Assembly (NCBI GenBank): GCA_003151655.1
Contig: PLYB01000325.1
Span: 1 to 7,501 of the forward strand
From: Gallionellaceae bacterium
GTDB taxonomy: Bacteria > Pseudomonadota > Gammaproteobacteria > Burkholderiales > Gallionellaceae
Length of the DNA stretch: 7,501 nt
Reading direction: 5' to 3'
The translations under genes and the position numbers were made by a program. This document shows, piece by piece, positions 1 through 4,891 of the stretch. Under the pieces are notes generated by a model. It saw only the letters and a list, made by a program, of their open reading frames with translations. It did no database searches and was not told the origin of the DNA. How positions within the stretch are numbered: the stretch's first letter is position 1; each line of letters starts with the position of its first letter.

Positions 1-567
1 GCCATGACCGAAAAAGGGCTGCGCGAAGTGAGCAACCCGTCCGCGCTATTTCTATCGCAGCACGGCACGCAAGTCCCCGGTTCTTGCGTGATGGTGACAC
101 AGGAAGGTACGCGACCGCTGCTGGTGGAGATACAAGCGTTGCTCGACGAAGCACATTCGCCTGTGCCGCGCCGTCTATCGCTAGGTTTGGAACAGAACCG
201 TCTGGCGATGCTGCTCGCCGTATTGCATCGCCATGCAGGCATTGCCTGCTTCGATCAGGATGTGTTCATCAACGCCGTTGGCGGGGTGAAGATTACCGAG
301 CCGGGGGCCGACCTCGCCGTGCTGCTGGCGATTGTTTCTTCATTGCGCAATAAGCCGTTGCCGGAAAAAATGGTAGTGTTCGGTGAAGTTGGGTTGGCCG
401 GCGAGGTGCGCCCCGTACAACGCGGCCAAGAACGCCTGAAAGAAGCTGCCAAGCTGGGATTTACTCACGCCATCATTCCCAAAGCCAACGCCCCCAAGCA
501 CAAGATTGAAGGCATGGAGATCATTGCCGTAGAACGGGTGGAAGACGCGGTGGCGAAGATGCGCTAG
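1..567 (+). CDS. radA: DNA repair protein RadA (Sms), C-terminal part, 5' end outside the window
   Basis: RadA is a RecA-like, DnaB-type ATPase/helicase that promotes branch migration and processing of recombination intermediates in the cytoplasm. Only the last 188 codons are here; the frame is open from base 1, so the Met at 4 is internal. The zinc finger, Walker A and KNRFG motif of this roughly 455-residue family lie upstream. Visible are the MTEKGL and EVSNPSALFLS segments ending the ATPase core, then GSCVMVTQEGTRPLLVEIQAL leading into the Lon-like domain (VFINAVGGVKITEPGADLA, then VFGEVGLAGEVRPV and ERLKEAAKLGF). Where Lon proteases have GPSAG with the catalytic Ser, this protein has EPGADLA, and the Lon catalytic Lys aligns with Gln in RGQERLK. 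The domain should therefore be a non-proteolytic scaffold, as is usual for RadA. It ends in TAG, 32 bp before the preferred start of the efflux gene, with no terminator visible between them. Family identity is very secure. Confidence 0.96.
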   Translation, partial: AMTEKGLREVSNPSALFLSQHGTQVPGSCVMVTQEGTRPLLVEIQALLDEAHSPVPRRLSLGLEQNRLAMLLAVLHRHAGIACFDQDVFINAVGGVKITEPGADLAVLLAIVSSLRNKPLPEKMVVFGEVGLAGEVRPVQRGQERLKEAAKLGFTHAIIPKANAPKHKIEGMEIIAVERVEDAVAKMR

Positions 568-599
568 TATCACCCCATGATTAATTGAAAGAAGATTTA

Positions 600-1571
600 A
601 TGGCACACAACCACGAACACGATCATTCACACGATCACGGCGACCATTCGCATACTGATGGACATCACCATCATGGGGTTCCCAATAATTACGGCAGCGC
701 TTTTCTGATAGCCATTGCCCTAAACACGGCTTTTGTCATTATTGAATTCGCCTATGGTTTTATTGCCAACTCGACTGCGCTGATGGCCGATGCCGGGCAC
801 AATCTTTCCGATGTGCTGGGTTTGTTGCTGGCATTGGGGGCGGCAGTTCTTTCGCGCAAGACACCGAGCGGGCGCTTCACCTATGGTCTGCGCAGCACGT
901 CGATTTTCGCGGCGCTGGCAAATGCCATGTTTTTGATGCTGGCGTGCGGAATTATTGCGTGGGAGGCGGTGCATCGCTTTACGCAAGCGCACGAAGTGGC
1001 CGGGTTGACGGTTACGCTGGTGGCGGGTGTCGGCATCGTTATCAACGGAATATCGGCATGGCTGTTCGTACAGGGTAGCAAGGGCGACTTGAATATTCGC
1101 GGCGCTTATCTGCACATGATGGCTGATGCTGCCGTCTCGCTCGGTGTAGCGCTGGCCGGTTTGGTGATGATGTTTACCGGTTGGTATTGGCTTGATCCGA
1201 TTGTCAGTCTGCTGATCGTGGTGGTGATCGTGATCGGCACATGGGAGCTGCTGCGTCAGTCAATGCAGTTGGCATTGAGCGCAATCCCGGAAAATATCGA
1301 CGCAGCCGCCTTGGAAGCATATCTGCGCCAATGTCGAGGCGTTACCGATATTCACGATCTGCACATCTGGGGTATGAGCACGACCGAGAGCGCGCTGACG
1401 GTGCATTTGGTGATGCCGGAAGGCTACCCCGGCGATGCCTTTATGGATGACATCATGTGTACATTAGCAGAGCGCTTCTCCATACAGCACAGCACGTTGC
1501 AAGTGGAACAAGGGACGACTGATCATTTCTGTGTGCTTCATGCAAATGCTGAGATCGCGCATGTGCATTGA
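600..1571 (+). CDS. Cation diffusion facilitator (CDF) transporter, probable Zn2+/H+ antiporter with His-rich N-terminus
   Basis: An inner-membrane CDF protein (ZitB/CzcD/ZnT-like) predicted to export Zn2+, possibly Co2+ or Cd2+, in exchange for protons. The 323-residue length is normal. Residues 3-25 are extremely His/Asp-rich (HNHEHDHSHDHGDHSH, then GHHHH), a probable cytoplasmic metal-binding tail. About six membrane segments follow, roughly 33-55, 67-85, 101-121, 134-158, 170-194 and 199-216. The transport site is visible as HxxxD in TM2 (H67, D71 in DAGHNLSD) and HxxxD in TM5 (H172, D176 in LHMMAD); in this family the HD-HD arrangement goes with zinc. The cytoplasmic ferredoxin-like domain follows (about 230-310, with VTDIHDLHIWGM), ending in a short His-containing tail. 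I chose ATG 600 over in-frame TTG 585 because a weak Shine-Dalgarno (AAAGAAG, 588-594) sits 5 nt before it and the His-rich tail starts right after the Met. It may be cotranscribed with radA. Metal specificity is inferred. Confidence 0.93.
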   Translation: MAHNHEHDHSHDHGDHSHTDGHHHHGVPNNYGSAFLIAIALNTAFVIIEFAYGFIANSTALMADAGHNLSDVLGLLLALGAAVLSRKTPSGRFTYGLRSTSIFAALANAMFLMLACGIIAWEAVHRFTQAHEVAGLTVTLVAGVGIVINGISAWLFVQGSKGDLNIRGAYLHMMADAAVSLGVALAGLVMMFTGWYWLDPIVSLLIVVVIVIGTWELLRQSMQLALSAIPENIDAAALEAYLRQCRGVTDIHDLHIWGMSTTESALTVHLVMPEGYPGDAFMDDIMCTLAERFSIQHSTLQVEQGTTDHFCVLHANAEIAHVH

Positions 1572-1600
1572 TGTTCATGGATCAGTTCACGGCAAGCACT

Positions 1601-1606
1601 TATAAT
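1601..1606 (+). promoter_or_regulatory. Putative sigma70 -10 box before the small lipoprotein gene
   Basis: A perfect TATAAT hexamer lies in the 64-bp gap after the efflux gene. Transcription would start near 1613, leaving a leader of about 23 nt before the lipoprotein ATG. The -35 region is poor: at 17-bp spacing the hexamer is TGGATC (1578-1583, 3 of 6 matches), and there is no extended -10 TG. The hexamer and its position are seen; promoter function is inferred. Confidence 0.4.
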
Positions 1607-1635
1607 CACGACTCTGCATTTGAATTGGAGCGGAA

Positions 1636-2046
1636 ATGATAAAAATATTGACCTATCTGTTGCTGGTTGTCGTGGCGAGCGGGTGTGCGGCATTCAAGCC
1701 GGTTCCTTTTCAACTCGTGGATTCAGAATCAAAAATCCAACGGGGCACAATTATTCAGGATGGTCAGCGAATCGAAGTGACTGTAGACGGGCACTTATTC
1801 AGCGGATTTTATATTTTTGCCAGTGGCGCAGCCATTTCTCAAGCCATGTATGGAAGGCATTATTTCCCCGGCGATACCATAACGAATTTTTATTCGAATT
1901 CGGCACGTGCTCATTTAACTTCTGACAACGGGCAACAATTAAATTGCGAGTTTTTATTCGAGTCTGCGCGCGCGATTGGACAATGCCGGACTCCTGCGGG
2001 CGCAGTTTTTCAGTTGAGTGCTGACGGCGTTTCTGCAAGTAAATGA
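1636..2046 (+). CDS. Small putative outer-membrane lipoprotein of unknown function
   Basis: I do not recognise a named family. The 136-residue product starts with MIKILTYLLLVVVASGC, a type II signal peptide with lipobox ASGC and lipidated Cys17. The residue after the Cys is Ala, not Asp, so Lol sorting to the outer membrane is expected. The mature part is small and predicted mostly beta: a QRGTIIQDGQRIEVTVDGHLFSG stretch (35-57) and a C-terminal part with two further cysteines, C104 (LNCEF) and C117 (GQCRTP), which could form a disulfide. The repeated G-x-x-hydrophobic pattern flanking these Cys resembles many short proteobacterial lipoproteins annotated only as hypothetical. The start is supported by GGAG at 1627-1630, 5 nt before the ATG, and by the signal peptide beginning there. 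It probably has its own promoter (TATAAT at 1601) and lies 89 bp ahead of the barrel gene. It is real as a gene; function is unknown. Confidence 0.82.
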   Translation: MIKILTYLLLVVVASGCAAFKPVPFQLVDSESKIQRGTIIQDGQRIEVTVDGHLFSGFYIFASGAAISQAMYGRHYFPGDTITNFYSNSARAHLTSDNGQQLNCEFLFESARAIGQCRTPAGAVFQLSADGVSASK

Positions 2047-2122
2047 AAGCTGTTTCAACACGATGGATTTAACCGGCTCAATCTGTGACGCAATTCAACA
2101 CGGCAGTCACCAGATCACGTCT

Positions 2123-2127
2123 AAGGA
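2123..2127 (+). promoter_or_regulatory. Ribosome binding site that fixes the barrel gene start
   Basis: AAGGA lies 8 nt before the ATG at 2136. The same frame is open back to a GTG at 2085, but the Shine-Dalgarno and the signal peptide that begins at 2136 decide for the later start. Confidence 0.7.
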
Positions 2128-2135
2128 TTTTGATA

Positions 2136-2657
2136 ATGAATAAAATAATTAGTGTTGCAGCTGCGTTAGCAACACTGGTGGCATCCAGTGCCATGGCTGC
2201 GGAAGGGGCATATAACCTTGTGAGTCTTGGAGTGAGTCCTTTGACGGATCAGTCGGGTACGACGTATGGCTTCGGGGTGTCTATTGGAGGGGGGTATGGC
2301 TTCAATAAATATTTCGGCGTGGAGGCGCAGCTTGCTGTTCTGGGGATTGGAACGGGCAACAATGTTTCCGTAATGCCGATACCGTCGTTGACTGTTAACG
2401 GGTATATCCCGGTTCGGGAAGGGATCAGCCTGTACGGTAAGATCGGAAAATCTGAAACTATTGTTGGCTACGGAGCTGCGGGTACTCAAGCGAGTTATTC
2501 CGGAGTAAGCAATTTCTACGGAGCCGGGTTTGAGTTCTTATCATCGGGTAGTAAAGATACTTACCGGATCGGTGTCGATCACTACGATCTGGGCGTTGTA
2601 CCCGGCTCGCCCCTTGCAGCAAACTATATCAACCTGGGCGCTACAACGCATTTCTAA
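2136..2657 (+). CDS. Small outer-membrane beta-barrel protein (OmpA-like/porin-family barrel)
   Basis: The 173-residue product has a clear signal peptide: positive MNK, hydrophobic IISVAAALATLVASS, and an AMA cleavage site after residue 21. The mature part of about 152 residues alternates polar and hydrophobic residues in about eight strands: roughly 25-34, 43-56, 59-71, 78-93, 97-113, 125-136, 141-153 and 162-173. The loops are Gly/Ser/Asn-rich. It ends in ATTHF; the terminal Phe with alternating hydrophobic residues is the usual BAM recognition signal. Size and strand number match the eight-stranded OMP_b-brl/OmpA-N class; there is no OmpA peptidoglycan-binding domain. Such barrels are structural proteins, adhesins or small pores, and nothing here decides which. 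It lies 89 bp downstream of the lipoprotein gene on the same strand, so cotranscription is possible. Its 3' side faces the convergent DUF2844 gene across a palindrome. The barrel class is confident; the specific role is unknown. Confidence 0.85.
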   Translation: MNKIISVAAALATLVASSAMAAEGAYNLVSLGVSPLTDQSGTTYGFGVSIGGGYGFNKYFGVEAQLAVLGIGTGNNVSVMPIPSLTVNGYIPVREGISLYGKIGKSETIVGYGAAGTQASYSGVSNFYGAGFEFLSSGSKDTYRIGVDHYDLGVVPGSPLAANYINLGATTHF

Positions 2658-2698
2658 CTAATCCGTACTTGGCTTTATCCTGGATTATTCATTAGAAC

Positions 2699-2724
2699 GT
2701 AGGTCGGGCTTCAGCCCGACCTAC
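2699..2724. repeat. REP-like GTAG palindrome in a convergent gap
   Basis: Two perfect 12-bp arms, GTAGGTCGGGCT (2699-2710) and AGCCCGACCTAC (2713-2724), are separated by TC. The element starts with GTAG, the tetranucleotide typical of REP sequences mobilised by RAYT-type tyrosine transposases. Because the symmetry is perfect, GTAG is present on both strands. It is GC-rich against AT-richer flanks and lies between two convergent genes, the usual place for such elements. It has no T-tract on either side, so it is not a standard intrinsic terminator, although the hairpin could shield both 3' ends. REP assignment rests on pattern; genome copy number is not visible here. Confidence 0.75.
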
Positions 2725-2771
2725 AATACCTTGATTTTGTGATGCCCCACTGGCTAATGAACAATTTTGGT

Positions 2772-3290
2772 TTATTGAATTTCCTGTTCGGTTACGCCCG
2801 CCGGAATTGCGCTTTTCAAATAGGCACGGCCGGCGAAGCTGCGCTGATGTCCACCCGACTCAATGACCAAATCTGCTTCGTGTTGACTGAAGGAGCGATG
2901 GCCCGCGTTGCTCTGCTGAGCTTGACGCGCAACCATGGTGTCAAAATGCAACCCCAAAAGTTGCCGGAGATCTGGAATAAATGGGCCGTCCCAGGATACG
3001 GCGAACACCACGCCCGCGTTGGATACATACTGCCGAACACGCGTGCCTGAAGGCAAAGTTGATTCATGTACAGTGTAGCTGCCGTTCATGGCGAGGCTGC
3101 GGCGTGCGGCGTGCTCTACTTTCATGCTCGTCTGGTCTGTATCAACGCTAGCAGCATCACCTCCCAGTGTTGCGTGTGCAGGAGCGGCATAGCTTATGAA
3201 AAATAGAATGCCGAGGCATGCGCACGCGGTTAGCGTAGTAAGAGTATTCGGCTGAGTTATGTTCGATGTGGTTTGCATTGGTTTGAGCAT
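2772..3290 (-). CDS. DUF2844 family exported protein
   Basis: The 172-residue product matches my recall of the DUF2844 family. It has a rather long N-terminus before a hydrophobic stretch (about 17-34) and an AHA cleavage site after residue 40, giving a mature start TLGGDAAS; the A-T-LGG start is typical. Other family landmarks are YTVHESTLPSGTRVRQYV (72-89), VFAVSWDGPFIPDLRQLLG (95-113), and FAGRAYLKSAIPAGVTEQEIQ at the C-terminus (152-172). The mature protein has no Cys, and I see no catalytic motif. The start is supported by AGAGGA (bases 3295-3300, read on the minus strand), 4 nt before the ATG; Met5 is an alternative without a good site. It lies 44 bp downstream of the DUF3443 gene, so the two are probably cotranscribed. 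It should act in the periplasm or outside the cell, plausibly with the DUF3443 lipoprotein. Family call is strong; biochemical function is unknown. Confidence 0.88.
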   Translation of the reverse strand: MLKPMQTTSNITQPNTLTTLTACACLGILFFISYAAPAHATLGGDAASVDTDQTSMKVEHAARRSLAMNGSYTVHESTLPSGTRVRQYVSNAGVVFAVSWDGPFIPDLRQLLGLHFDTMVARQAQQSNAGHRSFSQHEADLVIESGGHQRSFAGRAYLKSAIPAGVTEQEIQ

Positions 3291-3334
3291 AATATCCTCT
3301 AACTTGATGATGCTGGTAATTTGCTATTCCTTGA

Positions 3335-4690
3335 TCAATAAGCCCAATACGGCCCTATTGGAACACCGCTCACACTTACCCCGGAAATAGCGGTATATAC
3401 CGATTTGCCATAAAAGAAGGGGAGTCCCCAGGCGAAATAGCTGGAGGACCCGGACGGGCCGCCAATGTTACCCGCTACAATGCTGCTATTTGAAAAAAGT
3501 GAATTGGCATTGGCGAGAGAAAATGACACCGCAGCACTGGTGCTTGTGTTGTAAGAGGTGTTGGTAGCACTCAAAGATAAGGGAGCTGTAGTAGGGCAAT
3601 ACGCCCAAGTATTAACGGAACACGTTGGAATGCTCGTATCGTTAAAAAATAATCCGTTTGACCCGCTATCCAAATAGCTGCTTTTCAGACTTACCCCTTT
3701 GTAAGTGGTCGTGAAGTTGCCGAACGAATCAGTCGCGTACACGCTTGCCGTATTCAGTGCATTGTTGGTTCGGGTTCCGATCCCGAATATAAGAGAACCG
3801 GTTAAGCCTGTAGATCCGGCGGCAGCCACTGCTGGCAACACGATTACCGTGCCATTGTTATCTTGCGTCGCACCCGTGCTCGGGTTCTGGAAGCTTGCCA
3901 CCGGATTTCTGACGACTTGGGCAGAGGTCACGGTGGAATTGGAACATCCCGAGGATGTGCATGTGTAGTAGGCCGCAGTAAGAGCCTTGGTCAAACAGGC
4001 ATCGCAGTCATTGACGAAAACACCGACTCCCAGAATGCCATTGGAGCCCAGCGCCGCCTGAGTATCTTGAACTGCTCCGGTGTTTGAACAATCAGTCGGA
4101 ACGCTAGGTGCTCCCCCTGGATTGTCTCCTATATCCTGAATAGGAACATTTTTAGCGACTTCTCCGCCGATATAAATATCAGCCATGCGCACCGAACCCC
4201 AGGTTGAGCCTACAACAAACTGTACGCACTCGCCGATTGCGCGGCCATTGGTCGAGGCGGCGGGTAAATTCAAACTGGATGAGAGGGCCGAGTTAACAAG
4301 CCTCAAGCCATAAGAGCCCGTGTCCAAGGTTACATGGTCGATCGTTTGGCAGGCAGCCGTGCTTCCGGAAGTTCCCGGTGTGCAAACCGTAACCGAAACA
4401 TAAGCAACATTTATCGAGGCGGTACCGGTGACCGGCCCGGCATCCACAACAACAGAGGCTACATTACCTGTTGTTGAGGGTATGGTCGTCAGCGCGGTGT
4501 TTGCGGTTCCAGTTTGGTTGGAACCGCTCGTTGCCACAGTTTGAGTGGTGGATGGAGAAGAGGTAGTAACGGTAGAAGAGCTGCTGGTGCTCGATGCTCC
4601 ACCGCCACCACACGCTTGCAACAGCACTGCAAACACCATCATGGTAAATAGGGTGGCGAAATCGACTAAAAAGTTATGTTTGATGCGCAT
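3335..4690 (-). CDS. DUF3443 family lipoprotein with pepsin-like aspartic protease features
   Basis: The 451-residue product has an N-terminal signal (MRIKHNF plus hydrophobic 8-24) and lipobox LQAC, giving lipid Cys27. A Gly and Ser/Thr-rich linker (28-75) probably acts as a flexible tether. The rest is the DUF3443 domain to the end (GPYWAY, a family hallmark). Two Asp motifs stand out, LDTGSYGLRLV (D123) and LDSGSNGLFF (D341), 218 residues apart. Between them are FVVGSTWGSVR then IYIGG (158-176), NGILGVG (217-223) and GSLIFGIG (298-305); near the end is WGLPFFYGKSVY (421-432). Each has a counterpart at the same place in two-lobed pepsins (DTGSSNLWV, the Tyr75 flap, DGILGLA, VDTGTS, ILGDVFIR). 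The flap Tyr would be Phe158. Ten further Cys could make five disulfides, fitting a periplasmic or surface location. The start has GAGG (4697-4700) 6 nt ahead. It is first gene of a probable operon with DUF2844. Family call is strong; protease activity is my inference. Confidence 0.88.
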   Translation of the reverse strand: MRIKHNFLVDFATLFTMMVFAVLLQACGGGGASSTSSSSTVTTSSPSTTQTVATSGSNQTGTANTALTTIPSTTGNVASVVVDAGPVTGTASINVAYVSVTVCTPGTSGSTAACQTIDHVTLDTGSYGLRLVNSALSSSLNLPAASTNGRAIGECVQFVVGSTWGSVRMADIYIGGEVAKNVPIQDIGDNPGGAPSVPTDCSNTGAVQDTQAALGSNGILGVGVFVNDCDACLTKALTAAYYTCTSSGCSNSTVTSAQVVRNPVASFQNPSTGATQDNNGTVIVLPAVAAAGSTGLTGSLIFGIGTRTNNALNTASVYATDSFGNFTTTYKGVSLKSSYLDSGSNGLFFNDTSIPTCSVNTWAYCPTTAPLSLSATNTSYNTSTSAAVSFSLANANSLFSNSSIVAGNIGGPSGSSSYFAWGLPFFYGKSVYTAISGVSVSGVPIGPYWAY

Positions 4691-4698
4691 GCTAAACC

Positions 4699-4712
4699 TC
4701 GAAATATTTCGA
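4699..4712. promoter_or_regulatory. 14-bp perfect palindrome at the DUF3443 ribosome binding site
   Basis: TCGAAATATTTCGA is a perfect 14-bp palindrome. On the minus strand it lies directly before DUF3443 and shares two bases with its GAGG Shine-Dalgarno. It could be a repressor operator, or an mRNA hairpin end affecting ribosome access. A single such palindrome in 7.5 kb is close to chance expectation; only its position makes it notable. Confidence 0.3.
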
Positions 4713-4826
4713 CTTCAGGGGAGTATTTTCCCACATCGTGCAGCTATCCGTAGGCACTTCCAATTTTATTAAATTTCTTCCGGATAAAAAAATTCATTTG
4801 ATCCCGTTAATATCTCATAAACTCGT

Positions 4827-4843
4827 TGTCAGCAGCGCTGACA
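4827..4843. promoter_or_regulatory. 17-bp inverted repeat, candidate operator upstream of fadE
   Basis: TGTCAGC and GCTGACA form perfect 7-bp arms around a 3-bp AGC spacer, in the 201-bp divergent region between DUF3443 and fadE. It lies 48 bp before the fadE ATG. A weak sigma70-like pair sits just upstream (TTCATT 4793-4798 and CATAAA 4816-4821, 17-bp spacing), so a bound protein would cover the transcription start. Size and symmetry suit a TetR- or GntR-type regulator, both common controllers of fatty-acid degradation genes. The repeat is seen; the regulator and the promoter are inferred. No other convincing promoter is visible in the region for either gene. Confidence 0.4.
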
Positions 4844-4891
4844 GACGGTACAGTTCGCATATCCAAAAAACAATAAATAGAGGTTGAGACA

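Noticed and set aside
286..460. Lon-like domain of RadA as an active protease
   Set aside because: The Lon Ser and Lys positions are occupied by other residues (EPGADLA, RGQERLK), as is normal for RadA.
585..599. TTG start at 585 for the CDF transporter
   Set aside because: The weak Shine-Dalgarno lies inside this extension and fits the ATG at 600; the added residues match nothing in the family.
720..1115. Minus-strand open frame of 131 codons inside the CDF transporter gene
   Set aside because: The plus-strand frame carries all CDF motifs; the antisense translation has no recognisable features.
1620..1925. Overlapping frame starting just before the lipoprotein ATG
   Set aside because: It lacks a signal peptide and a well-spaced ribosome binding site and is a frame shadow of the lipoprotein gene.
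2085..2135. Upstream GTG start for the barrel protein
   Set aside because: It would place 17 mostly polar and charged residues before a complete signal peptide, and the AAGGA at 2123 clearly serves the ATG at 2136.
2659..2687. TAATCC/GGATTA inverted repeat after the barrel gene as an intrinsic terminator
   Set aside because: The arms are only 6 bp and AT-rich with a 17-nt loop, and there is no proper T-tract; this is within chance.
2739..3050. Plus-strand open frame of 103 codons opposite DUF2844
   Set aside because: The minus frame has a signal peptide, a ribosome binding site and DUF2844 landmarks; this one has none of them.
4827..4843. LexA (SOS) box reading of the inverted repeat
   Set aside because: The proteobacterial box is CTGT-N8-ACAG; here the outer triplets TGT and ACA are 11 bp apart, so spacing and ends do not fit.
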